Of a stretch of DNA of 64,000 nt, positions 1 through 9,537 are shown one piece after another. The number at the start of each line of letters is the position of its first letter. Within the stretch, counting starts at the first letter, position 1. The stretch lies in contig CP150576.1 in NCBI GenBank assembly GCA_049487715.1, positions 434,001-498,000 of the forward strand. The letters are read 5' to 3'. The translations under genes and the position numbers were made by a program. Under the pieces are notes generated by a model. It was given only the letters and a program-made list of their open reading frames with translations, was not told the origin of the DNA and did not search any database. The DNA is from Pycnococcus provasolii. Lineage: Eukaryota > Chlorophyta > Pseudoscourfieldiophyceae > Pseudoscourfieldiales.

Positions 1-1
1 A

Positions 2-2111
2 GGGTATGCAGGAGGAATACCGCCACCGGGAGGATTTGGAGGAGGAGGGTACGGGTATGCTCAGCAGCCTTACCCCGGCATGCCGCCGCAAGGAGGATAT
101 GCTCAGCAGCAGTATGCGCAGCAGTATGGCGGAGGAGGCGGAGGCTACGGAGGATATGGGGCAGCAGCAGCAGCAGCAGCAGCAATATCAGCAGCACCAC
201 CAGCAGCAGGGATACCACCACCAGCAGCAGGGATACCACCACCAGCAGCAGCAGGGATACCACCACCAGCAGCAACACCACCACCAGCAGCGCCAGCAAG
301 CGTCGATGATCCCACCTCAACTCATGCCGCGAACAGCAAAGCAAGACACAGGGCCAAAGGTGACGTCGAACGCACTCCCGGAGAAAAAGCCGGTGGTGAA
401 CGTCCTGCCCAAGCCGAACAGCAGCGGTTTTGCCAAGCTTTCGATCGGCGGCGATGGTAAGGGCAAGGTGGAGGCGAAGAAAGAGGAACCAAAGCCAGCT
501 GCTGCTGTGGTGATCAGCGCAAGCGGCGCGGTGGCATCGTCCTCCGAAGCGGCGTCCGCGTCCTCGTCGGCAGCAGCGGGCGCGGGTGACGAGCCGTCGT
601 CGTCTGGTGCGGCAGCGGCGACACCACTGGCTTCTGACGACACCGCAATGACAGCAGCTACCGGGACACCACCGGCAGTGGTGATCGACTACGGTCCTCT
701 TCCCGAAGCGGAGGACATTGACACGTCGGACATGGAGAAGGAGGACAACCGCGAGCACTTGAACCTCGTATTCATCGGGCACGTTGACGCCGGCAAATCA
801 ACCATCGGCGGCCAGATCTTGTTTCAAACAGGAAGCGTGGACCAACGCACGATTGAAAAGTACGAGCGAGAGGCGAAGGAAAAGAACCGTGAAAGCTGGT
901 ACATGGCGTACATCATGGACACAAACGAGGAGGAGCGCGCCAAGGGCAAGACCGTGGAGGTTGGCCGGGCGCACTTCGAGACGTCCGTGAAGCGCTACAC
1001 GGTTCTGGACGCACCGGGGCACAAGAACTACGTGCCGAATATGATTGCCGGCGCGGCGCAGGCGGATGTTGGCGTTCTCGTGATTGCAGCGCGGAAGGGT
1101 GAGTTCGAGACGGGATTTGACCGAGGCGGCCAGACACGCGAGCACGCGCAGCTTGCCAAGACACTCGGTGTCGCCAAGCTTGTGGTTGTGGTGAACAAGA
1201 TGGACGATCCCTCCATCTGCAACGCGGACAAGACTTGGAGTCTGGAGCGTTTCAACGAGATTCACGGCAAGCTCGGGCCATTCCTGAAGCAAACTGGCTA
1301 CAACCTCAAGAAGGATGTCTTCTGGGTTCCCATCAGCGGCTTGCACGGAACGAACATTAAGGATCCCGTCGATCCAGCTATGTGCAGCTGGTATGGCTCG
1401 CATCCCGGGATTCCAAATGCAGGCAAGAGCCTGTTCCATACTTTAGACACGCTCGAAGCGATTGACCGCGGCGATGCCAGCAGGCCATTCCGCATGCCCG
1501 TCATGGACAAGTACAAGGATATGGGAACGATGGTGATGGGTAAGTCGGAGAGCGGCGTGGTGAAGAAGGACATGAAGTTGACGATGATGCCGAACCGTGT
1601 GACGGTGAAGGTGGACGCGGTATACCGCGACGAAGTGGAGGCGATTGGCGCTTTCGCAGGTGAAAACCTCCGCCTTCGCATTTCTGGCATTGAGGAGGAG
1701 CAGGTTGGCGCAGGTTTTGTTCTATGCTCGCGCCATGATCTCACCCCCGTGGTGTCCAAGTTTGAGTGCCAGCTCGTGATCCTCGAGCTTCTCGAGCACA
1801 ACCCGGTGTTCACAACCGGCTACAAGGCTGTGATCCATGTGCACAGCGTTACGGAGGAGGTGGAGGTGACAGATCTGCTCGCGACGATCGACCCTAAGAC
1901 GAGGACAAAGTCGAAGACTCGGCCAAAGTTTGTCAAGAGTGGCAGCATCGTCATGGCGCGCATCAGCATCGCGCAGCCAATCTGTGTCCAGCTTTTCTCA
2001 GAGTATCCACAGCTCGGCCGATTCACCTTGCGTGACGAGGGCCGCACTATTGCCATTGGAAAGGTGACACGCCTTCCCAAGGAAGCTGGCAAGAGCGGCG
2101 CTTCTGCCTAA
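2..2111 (+). CDS. eRF3: Eukaryotic release factor 3 (eRF3/Sup35), 5' partial, with a frame change in the prion-like head
   Basis: Translation-termination GTPase that works with eRF1 in the cytosol. The GTPase core is clear: G1 GHVDAGKS (nt 777-800), G3 DAPGH (about 1008), G4 NKMD (about 1194) and an SGLHG G5-like site, followed by the two EF-Tu-type beta-barrel domains and a normal C-terminus. The head is low complexity. From nt 2 to about 160 the frame beginning at nt 2 gives a Q/G/Y-rich stretch (units such as GGYAQQQYAQQYGG) like the Sup35 prion domain. From about 160 on, the sensible frame is the one beginning at nt 3, with poly-Q and GYHHQQQ units running into the linker and GTPase domain. 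The change falls at GGGGCAGCAG, so one extra G, or an intron of length 3n+1, would explain it. The ATG at nt 6 opens the second frame, but what it reads before nt 160 does not look like protein. The 5' end lies outside the window. Core identity is very secure; the head is uncertain. Confidence 0.93.
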   Translation, partial: GMQEEYRHREDLEEEGTGMLSSLTPACRRKEDMLSSSMRSSMAEEAEATEDMGQQQQQQQQYQQHHQQQGYHHQQQGYHHQQQQGYHHQQQHHHQQRQQASMIPPQLMPRTAKQDTGPKVTSNALPEKKPVVNVLPKPNSSGFAKLSIGGDGKGKVEAKKEEPKPAAAVVISASGAVASSSEAASASSSAAAGAGDEPSSSGAAAATPLASDDTAMTAATGTPPAVVIDYGPLPEAEDIDTSDMEKEDNREHLNLVFIGHVDAGKSTIGGQILFQTGSVDQRTIEKYEREAKEKNRESWYMAYIMDTNEEERAKGKTVEVGRAHFETSVKRYTVLDAPGHKNYVPNMIAGAAQADVGVLVIAARKGEFETGFDRGGQTREHAQLAKTLGVAKLVVVVNKMDDPSICNADKTWSLERFNEIHGKLGPFLKQTGYNLKKDVFWVPISGLHGTNIKDPVDPAMCSWYGSHPGIPNAGKSLFHTLDTLEAIDRGDASRPFRMPVMDKYKDMGTMVMGKSESGVVKKDMKLTMMPNRVTVKVDAVYRDEVEAIGAFAGENLRLRISGIEEEQVGAGFVLCSRHDLTPVVSKFECQLVILELLEHNPVFTTGYKAVIHVHSVTEEVEVTDLLATIDPKTRTKSKTRPKFVKSGSIVMARISIAQPICVQLFSEYPQLGRFTLRDEGRTIAIGKVTRLPKEAGKSGASA

Positions 2112-2585
2112 ACTTGTCTTAAAATTTAGGGTGTTATCAAAACCCATATCTACCTTGTGATTGCTCATTCAATATTCAAATGGTTCCCGGCGTGAGAGCT
2201 ATCCACTTGCGACTTGTTGTTGCTGTTGTTGTTGTTTTCGTCGCCACCAACCGTGCATAAACTACATGACTCATGAGCCCTACGACCACGCTAAATACTA
2301 ATTCATCTAGACTCTCTCTCTCTCTCTCTCTCTCTCAAGGTGTGTCCCATTGCTGAGAATGAGTCACATACGTTCGTGTTTGTTTTCACCTTTCCGAGGA
2401 ATCAAACTATGCTCTTATTACTGATCTAATGAAAAAGCTTGTTTATTTTTTTCTGACCATTTTTCCCCTTCGGCATACCCGTGTTCTGATTCTTCAACAT
2501 GAACATAAAACAAGAAAACAATATATCTCTAGCTCTCCCTGCCCTCTTCTTACCCTTCCTTTAAAACGGCATTATTGTAAAATTC
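2112..2585. other. Intergenic, convergent 3' ends; (CT)n microsatellite
   Basis: This gap between two convergent stop codons holds AT-rich 3' flanks. A pure CT dinucleotide run lies at about 2312-2336 and a short GTT-rich run at about 2216-2237. I see no coding signal on either strand. Confidence 0.7.
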
Positions 2586-5500
2586 CTACTTCTTTGCCAC
2601 GGCCTGTGCCTGGATACACGTGATGACAACGGTGTTGACGATGTCATCCACAGTGCATCCGCGGGACAGATCGTTCACAGGCTTCTTCATGCCCTGCATG
2701 ATTGGTCCCATGGCAATACATCCCGACGCCTGCTGCACAGCCTTGTAGGCGTTGTTACCGGCGTTGAGATCCGGGAACACGCACACAGTAGCCTTGCCGG
2801 CGACTGCGTTCTCCTTGCCCTTGAACTTCACCTTCGCAATCTCAGGATCCACGGCAGCGTCGAACTGGATCGGGCCCTCGTACGCCGCGCCCGTCTGGTC
2901 GAGCTCACGAGCCTTCGCTGTAGCTTCCTTCACCTTGTCAATGATCGCGCCCTTGTTCGAGTCTCCCGTGGCGTATGACAGCATCGCGACGCGCGGCGCA
3001 ATGCCGAACGACTTTGCGGTAAGCGCCGACGTTGCGGCAATCTCCGCCAGCTGGGCCGGATTTGGCTCGACGTTGATGGCGCAGTCGCCGTACACGAACA
3101 CCTGGTGCGGGAGCAGCATGAAGAAAATGGACGAGACAAGTGAGAAGCCCGGGGCAGTCTTGATCACCTGCAGCGCGGGACGCATCGTGTCCGCGGTTGT
3201 GTGGCAAGCTCCGGACACCATGCCATCGAGCGTTCCCACCGCCATGCGCATGGTTCCGTACCAGTTGAAGTCGCCTGCGATAAGATCGCGGGCCTTCTCC
3301 TCGGTCATGCCCTTCGCGCCACGGAGCTCCACGAGCTTCGCCACGAGCTCTTCGTAGTCGGGGGCATCCGGCGGGTTAATGATCTCGACTCCGGTAAGGT
3401 CCGCCTGGTGCGTCGCAGCGAGCTGCAGCACCTCTTCTGGCTTTCCGAGAACGGTGAGGTGGCACAGGTCGCGCTTCGCAAGATCCGCGGCGGCCATGAC
3501 GACGCGCTTGTCCTCGCCCTCTGGGAGCACGATTCGCATCTTCTCGGAGCGCGCCGCGGTGAAGATCTTGTACTGGAAGAGCTTCGGCGTCATGTGCATG
3601 ATCTGCGACGATCCCATGATCTCCGTCATGGACTCCTTGTCCACGGAGCTGTCCATCAGCGAGCTGATGACTTCGATCTTGGGGCTCTTGGCCGTAATCG
3701 CAATGTCCATGTTCTGCATGACCTTGATCACCTTGTCGATGCGCATCGGCGACTGGAGAATGGGCACGGGCAGCTTGATGTGGCTCACCACCTCCTGCAC
3801 CTCCTCGCCCAGCGGGTTGGAACCGATGAGCATGATGCCAGCAAGCGGCGGGATCGCCGGCGAGTTGGCGGCAAGCAGCGTGGAGAGCAGCACCGCACCC
3901 TGCGATGCGTTGATGATGATCATCGGCATTTCCGACGACTTCCACGTGTTAATCAGGTCAGGCATGCTATCCAAGCCAACCATGATGTCATTCACGAGGC
4001 GTCCCTCGACGAGCTCGGCGCCGTACAGCGGGGTAGCGCTGCACTCGGCGGCGATCTGCGAGAGAGACTTGGATGCAATGCGCTTGTCGTGTGGGATCGT
4101 CGCAAGCACCTTGATGTCATCATCGGCGAACCTCTCGATGAGCGCCTTGCGCGTCTCTTCGTAGCCATCGGCGGGGATGCGGTTGACCATAACGCCAGCA
4201 AGATCGACGTTGTTGCCGTCGACTGAGAGCTCAGCCCTCGACATCATCAGCTGCTGGTACACGGACTCAAGTGGGTTCTCGTCGCTCTTGTTCCAGTCAA
4301 GAAGCATTGCCATGGGAAGGTTGAGCACGCCGCAGATCTTTGTGTTCCAGTCGTGCGACTCCGCGGGCAGCTCGGCACCACTCACGAGCACGAAGTCCTT
4401 TCCGGGGCTGTAGGCTTCGTACTTCGCCACGATCTGGTCAATGAGCTCGTCTTCCTTGCCGTGAGCAAGGAGAGCCATGGCGTCGTCGATCGTCACGCCG
4501 TACATGGACTCGGCTGAGTCCGCAATGCCGTACAGCTCCTTGGCGAGCACGATCGCGTCGTCTGAGGCACCACCCTTGGCAAAGGGGCGGAAGTATCCGA
4601 TTTTCGATACGGTGGTCATCGCCTGCGAGAGGATACCCACGTCGAAAATGATCTCGGATTCCGATCTGAGGACCTCAAGGTACAGGCCGTTCGTCACCTT
4701 GGCGTTCACGTCGAAGATGTTGTCAGCGCCCGGCAGGGAGGCAACCTCCATGCCACCCGAGGCCTCCACCTTGCTCACTGGCTTCGGCTTTGGCGCAACG
4801 CCCGCGACAGCAGTCGACTGCAGAGCGATGGACAGCTCCTCGTTCGTCGGAACGATCATGATCTTCGTTCTCGACGCAGACGTCTGCAGCTGGTTAAGGC
4901 CACGCAGGGTATTGTTCTTACCCTCGTCGAGCTCAATGCCAATCGGGGCGAGGTCCTTGCACACCATTTCGCGGACAAGCTTCGCGTTCTCACCAATTCC
5001 GCCCGTGAAAACGATGGCATCACACTTTCCTCCAAGCTTCACGAGGAACGATCCCAGGTACTTGCGAACGCGGTGAACGAACACGCCAAGAGCATTTTTG
5101 TGATCCTCGCTGCCACCATCAGCACCCTCGATCACTTCGCGCATGTCGGGAGTTCCGCAGAGTCCTGCAAGGCCGGACTTCTTGTTCAGCATCGTGTCCA
5201 CATCCTTCGGGGTCATCTCCTTCGCCTTGGTAAGGTGCGTGTAGATGCCACAGTCAACGTCACCGGAACGCGTTCCCATGACCAAGCCCTCGAGAGGGGT
5301 CATGCCCATCGTTGTGTCCAAGCATTTTCCCCCAGAAATGCACGCCATCGACGAACCATTGCCAAGGTGGCACACGATCATGTTCGTGTCATCGACCTTC
5401 TTGCCAAGAGCCTCGGCGGTGGCCACCGAAACATAGGTGTACGACGTGCCGTGGAAGCCGTAACGGCGGATCTTGTCGGTCTTGTAGAGGTCGATCGGGA

Positions 5501-8006
5501 GCGCGTAGAGGAATGCCTCAGGTCCCATCGTCATGTGGAAAGCCGTGTCAAACACGCCAACCTGTGCCACGGGGAAGAGCTTCTCGCAAACCTGAATGCC
5601 CATGAGGTTCGCCGGGTTGTGCAGCGGAGCGAGTGCAGCCGCCTCCTGGATTGCAGCCTTGGCCGCGTCATCGAGCAGCGCCGAGGCGGTGAACGTGTCT
5701 CCTCCGTGCACGACGCGGTGTCCAACCACCTTGACATCAGCCTTGTCATTGATAACGCCTTCCAGCAGCAGCTCCACAACCTTTTCGAGACCAACGTCGT
5801 GAGTGGGGATCGGCATTTCAATCACCTGCTTAGGTTTGCCCTCCACCTCGTGCTTGATGGCGCCCGTTTCGAGGCCAATCTTCTCAACCAGGCCGCTCGC
5901 GAGAAGCGTTGCTTCCTCAGCCGAAATAATCTCAAACACTCCGTACTTGAGCGACGAAGATCCGCAGTTGATGACGACGGCGAGCACCTTCTCCTCCGGC
6001 GGCTCGAAGCCAAGCTTCATGTCGTCGAGAGCCTTCTTCAGGGCGGCAGAAAAGTCGGCAGCCGTGTGTCCAGCAGACTTGAACGCAGACACGCACACGT
6101 CGATCTTGTTGCCTCCGATGAGGTATCCAAGTCCAAAGCCAGCGGCTGAGGTGGGTGCAAATCCGAAGAGGTCGAGGTGAGGCGCGGTGCCGTTCGACGT
6201 CGACATCGCCCACGTCTTCGACTTCACGAACGTCTCGTTCGAGAACAGCGGCACCTCAGTTCCCTTCGACTTGGCCATGGCTTCGAGCGCGTAAAGGTGA
6301 CGGTCAATTCCGCCTCCCGTCACAGCAGCCTTCGTCAAGCCGGACTGCGTCTTAGCCGCCTTGAGAAGGAGATCCGTCGATCCCGGGCCATCCTTCCATG
6401 CCTCGCAGAACGCCTTGGAATCCGTCGAGCACGAGCGAATCGTCTCCGTGCGGCCGCAGAAGTACTTGCGCATTGCCGCGGCTTCGTACGTGCCACCAAC
6501 CTCACCCTTCAGGCGGTAGTACGCAAGCTGGTAAGCCATCTGAACGGCGGCGTCGGGGGACAGGCCCCAAACCTTCGTGGAGTTCTTGCCCCATCCCTTG
6601 AAGGAGAGCACATTCAGATCAACGTCGTCCGCAAGCTTGGTGAACTCCGCGCCCTGCGCCTCCATCGCCGCCGTCGTGGACTCCGGGAGTGTGAACTCGA
6701 GCTTCGTCACTGGCGACTCACTCATCGCCTCGAACGTGGGCAGCGGCGACAGCGCGGGCTTGCCGGCCATGTCGGACATCACCTCGTTGATGAATCGGCC
6801 CCAGTTGGTTCCGTCGGAGTAGGAGTGCTCGAAGTTGAGCGCCATCGATCCAGCCTCCTTGAGCAGGATGAGCTGGTTCTTGTCGTACCAGCGCGACTTC
6901 ATGTCACCCTTCAGGTAGGCGGCCGCCTTGTCCTCGATCGTCTCACACGGCGTGTTGTCGACGGCAATCACGATGATCGCCTTGTCGATCGTCTCGAGCG
7001 CAGTCTTGTTCGCCTCGTCGGCGATCACCGCATCGCGCTCCGCAGCCCACACGTCACGGTCGGCGGAGGTCATCACGCAAAGCGTCGCCGCAGCAGGCTC
7101 GGAGGCGGCGCACTCGTCAATCGCCTTCGCGAGACCTGCCGCATCGAGCAGCTTCGCACCCGACTCGTCGAACACGTCGATAGAGTAGATGTTTCCGTTT
7201 GCGACGATGACGATGTTGCGCGCCGTCTTGTCCTGGTAGAACTCATCCATGTCCTTCTTCGGGATCTTCGCGGAGGAAAAGAGCTTTCCCATCACGGACA
7301 TGCAAATCGGCGCCTTCGGCCAGCCATCCGGCTCCATCTTGCCATCGATCACCTTGCGCGACCACTTGGCGAAGCCGAGCGCGAACTTCGCCGCGTTCAT
7401 CGTCGCGTCCTCTTTCGGGCCGTCCGCAATCTTGAAGAACGGCGACACGTTGATGGGGTGCGAGCAGCGAAGGCCGTTGTACATGTCATCCCACAGCTTT
7501 TGGATGTAGCTGAACGGGAATCCCTCGTGCTTGTCACCCTCTTCGACGGCCGTCTGCAGCTCCTTGCCGACGCCCTCCGCGAACTCCTTCGCGGCCGCCT
7601 CGATGGCCGCGACTTCCTCGTCGGACGAAGCGACAGCCTTGCACGAGGCGACGAGCTTGGCGACGGTATCTTCCAGCTTCGGGATGGGCAGGCGTCCGAG
7701 GTTGAGGTAGTTCTCCGACGGCAGCGTGTCAAAGTTGTACGCCGGCGGTGGCGGCGGAGCGGTGGGCTTCTTCTCCGTGCTCGTGCGCTCCTTCGGCACG
7801 GACACGACCTTCTTGTCTATCGGCGCAGGCGCGGGTGCCGGTGCCGCCGCCTTGGCGGCAGGAGCCGGCGCGGGCGCGGGCGCAGGTGCCGGCGCCGCCG
7901 CCGCCGCCGCCTTAGCGGCAGGAGCGGGCGCGGGCGCGGGCGCAGGCGCAGGCGCAGGCGCCGCCGCCTTGGTGGCGGGCGCCTCCGTACTTGCTCCACA
8001 TCCCAT
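2586..8006 (-). CDS. Trifunctional fusion: carnitine acetyltransferase - acetate kinase - phosphate acetyltransferase, N-myristoylation-type start
   Basis: One uninterrupted frame of 1806 residues. The start is chosen at the ATG at 8006 because it opens with MGCGAS, a classic N-myristoylation motif with an adjacent palmitoylatable Cys; upstream in-frame codons read as low-quality sequence. Residues about 7-85 are an Ala/Pro linker. Residues about 89-660 are a choline/carnitine acyltransferase: catalytic His in EHSYSDG (about 391), the YEAAAMRKYFCGRTE substrate motif and the STS motif (about 602). Residues about 670-1065 are acetate kinase: INCGSSSLKYG nucleotide/acetate motif, RVVHGGD, VFDTAFH, HLGNGSS and MGTRSGDVD. 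Residues about 1095-1805 are a long-type phosphotransacetylase with degenerate AAA_26/DRTGG regulatory part and the PTA_PTB catalytic domain (from about 1475, VLPEGEDKRV). Together: acetylcarnitine + CoA to acetyl-CoA, to acetyl-P, to acetate + ATP, all reversible. One oddity is GFHGTSY where acetate kinases normally have GFHGTSH. The domain identities are secure; the fusion is directly visible; membrane tethering is inferred. Confidence 0.93.
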   Translation of the reverse strand: MGCGASTEAPATKAAAPAPAPAPAPAPAPAAKAAAAAAPAPAPAPAPAPAAKAAAPAPAPAPIDKKVVSVPKERTSTEKKPTAPPPPPAYNFDTLPSENYLNLGRLPIPKLEDTVAKLVASCKAVASSDEEVAAIEAAAKEFAEGVGKELQTAVEEGDKHEGFPFSYIQKLWDDMYNGLRCSHPINVSPFFKIADGPKEDATMNAAKFALGFAKWSRKVIDGKMEPDGWPKAPICMSVMGKLFSSAKIPKKDMDEFYQDKTARNIVIVANGNIYSIDVFDESGAKLLDAAGLAKAIDECAASEPAAATLCVMTSADRDVWAAERDAVIADEANKTALETIDKAIIVIAVDNTPCETIEDKAAAYLKGDMKSRWYDKNQLILLKEAGSMALNFEHSYSDGTNWGRFINEVMSDMAGKPALSPLPTFEAMSESPVTKLEFTLPESTTAAMEAQGAEFTKLADDVDLNVLSFKGWGKNSTKVWGLSPDAAVQMAYQLAYYRLKGEVGGTYEAAAMRKYFCGRTETIRSCSTDSKAFCEAWKDGPGSTDLLLKAAKTQSGLTKAAVTGGGIDRHLYALEAMAKSKGTEVPLFSNETFVKSKTWAMSTSNGTAPHLDLFGFAPTSAAGFGLGYLIGGNKIDVCVSAFKSAGHTAADFSAALKKALDDMKLGFEPPEEKVLAVVINCGSSSLKYGVFEIISAEEATLLASGLVEKIGLETGAIKHEVEGKPKQVIEMPIPTHDVGLEKVVELLLEGVINDKADVKVVGHRVVHGGDTFTASALLDDAAKAAIQEAAALAPLHNPANLMGIQVCEKLFPVAQVGVFDTAFHMTMGPEAFLYALPIDLYKTDKIRRYGFHGTSYTYVSVATAEALGKKVDDTNMIVCHLGNGSSMACISGGKCLDTTMGMTPLEGLVMGTRSGDVDCGIYTHLTKAKEMTPKDVDTMLNKKSGLAGLCGTPDMREVIEGADGGSEDHKNALGVFVHRVRKYLGSFLVKLGGKCDAIVFTGGIGENAKLVREMVCKDLAPIGIELDEGKNNTLRGLNQLQTSASRTKIMIVPTNEELSIALQSTAVAGVAPKPKPVSKVEASGGMEVASLPGADNIFDVNAKVTNGLYLEVLRSESEIIFDVGILSQAMTTVSKIGYFRPFAKGGASDDAIVLAKELYGIADSAESMYGVTIDDAMALLAHGKEDELIDQIVAKYEAYSPGKDFVLVSGAELPAESHDWNTKICGVLNLPMAMLLDWNKSDENPLESVYQQLMMSRAELSVDGNNVDLAGVMVNRIPADGYEETRKALIERFADDDIKVLATIPHDKRIASKSLSQIAAECSATPLYGAELVEGRLVNDIMVGLDSMPDLINTWKSSEMPMIIINASQGAVLLSTLLAANSPAIPPLAGIMLIGSNPLGEEVQEVVSHIKLPVPILQSPMRIDKVIKVMQNMDIAITAKSPKIEVISSLMDSSVDKESMTEIMGSSQIMHMTPKLFQYKIFTAARSEKMRIVLPEGEDKRVVMAAADLAKRDLCHLTVLGKPEEVLQLAATHQADLTGVEIINPPDAPDYEELVAKLVELRGAKGMTEEKARDLIAGDFNWYGTMRMAVGTLDGMVSGACHTTADTMRPALQVIKTAPGFSLVSSIFFMLLPHQVFVYGDCAINVEPNPAQLAEIAATSALTAKSFGIAPRVAMLSYATGDSNKGAIIDKVKEATAKARELDQTGAAYEGPIQFDAAVDPEIAKVKFKGKENAVAGKATVCVFPDLNAGNNAYKAVQQASGCIAMGPIMQGMKKPVNDLSRGCTVDDIVNTVVITCIQAQAVAKK

Positions 8007-8399
8007 GTTGAGTAGCTTATTACTTGCTAAGCCTATATAAGTACATATATGTATTCGTTTGTGTGTGTCGTGTCGTGTCGTGTCGTGTTGTGAGAGACGT
8101 GAGTGCTTATCTGTTTTTCGTGGTGTGGACATATGTGTGATGATGACCATGGGCACCCCCCCCTTGGAGGCTTGATCTCATTCCCTTCCCTTCCCTTCCC
8201 CTCACGAGACTCAGTCCTGAACGCCGTGAGCCACGAGCGCATTCTGATCGCGAACCAAAAAGTAAAAGGGTAAAAGGGTATCAAAAGGGCGACAGTGACG
8301 AACACAACTCATGACTGATGGATCGCACACAGACGCGAGTCTCTTGACAAGACTCATCACCAGTGCCCAACAAGACGACCACAGTACACAACAACCATC

Positions 8400-8465
<66 letters not shown>

Positions 8466-9537
8466 ACGAAGACGAAGACCCCCCTTAAGGGACCCTTAAG
8501 GCGCCATCACTCACCCGTTCAGACGTACCTGAGGCTCCGTCGCAGAGGAGAGTGGGAGCGCCAAAGTACACACGGGTACAGAGGGACAAACCAAACCGCT
8601 TGGCAAACCAAAGTGCAAGGAGAGCCTTGAGCCTTGAGCGTTGAGCCTGTGGGGAGTTGAGGGGGTGGTGTGCAAGTGAGCCAAGGCAGCCAGCCAGCCG
8701 GTTGGTTGCCCTTTGAGGTACCCTAGGTACCTGGTTAATAGAATAGGGCCACGCACGCAAAGCACGTATTGTTTGTTTCATGCAACCCACTTTCAAGTGA
8801 AAGAAACCCTTGTTCAAAGAGAACAAGCTTGGTTTGTTGAGGATTCCACGTCCACGTCCGGCCGTCCCCTCCACCTACCGTAAAGGGTTCGCTGGTATAT
8901 CACCTTAGGGAGCTCGCAAGTCGCAAGTCGCCTGTGGGGATCCAGCAACACGCACGCACGCCCTAACCCAAGGCCAAGGGAGTGCACTGTATCACGCTGA
9001 ACTTCGGTTGCTTGCGTTGTTCGGAATCCTGCCTCGTGTTGTTCGGTGCTGTTTTCTTGGGACTTGCCTTTGAAGATCCCATCCACCCTGATGCCTGATG
9101 GACCCAAGATCAACGTCCTTTACCGGTATAGGTACATAGGAACATTACAACGTTAACGTGGTACACGTGCAGTATGTACACTACTGTATGTGGGACAACA
9201 GGGGGATGACCGGTCTCGAGGACGACTCCCAGGTTCCACTCCCACTATGATAGGCACCGCACCAGTTCAAGGCTGAATTCAAGCACGCCCATTAGACTAT
9301 TTTCCTCGCACAGCATTTTCATGCAGGGCAAACATGGCGCAACGTTCGGTCGACACAACACACACAACACACACACACACAAAACAAGAACAAGACGAGC
9401 TGAGAACCTCGATCGTAAGTACTACGGTAAGTAGTAGGTGTCTGGGGATCCACACGTTGCGCCTTCCGGCCGCGCCCTTCTCCTCACCGCCAATTGGGGG
9501 TGTGCGCGCCCCCCCCCACCCATTTTTCGTCGTGTCC
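8007..9537. other. Divergent intergenic region with simple repeats
   Basis: This 1.5-kb region lies between the divergent starts of the fusion enzyme and the Cys-rich protein. It contains GTGTC-type repeats (about 8061-8092), a TTCCC run (about 8181-8202), a long AC run (8403-8462), paired GGTACC sites around 8717-8731 and two GTAAGT donor-like sites near 9415-9432 that could mark a 5'-leader intron of the downstream gene. An in-frame ATG at 9334 exists, but the segment it adds is low complexity. No convincing coding sequence is seen. Confidence 0.6.
8403..8462. repeat. (AC)n microsatellite, about 30 units
   Basis: A pure AC dinucleotide run of about 60 bp is directly visible. It lies in the divergent promoter region and is likely length-polymorphic. 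Confidence 0.97.

Noticed and set aside
5073-6149. 358-codon plus-strand frame opposite acetate kinase
   Set aside because: Shadow of the minus-strand coding sequence; His/Arg-rich composition typical of an antisense frame.
6177-8015. 612-codon open frame on the plus strand opposite the fusion enzyme
   Set aside because: It is antisense to the CrAT domain, Arg/Leu/Val-rich with no recognisable motif; GC-rich coding DNA commonly leaves such open antisense frames.
8485-8874. 129-codon minus-strand frame in the divergent intergenic region
   Set aside because: No ATG-supported protein-like sequence, low-complexity repeats (SRLKALLAL type) and no family resemblance.
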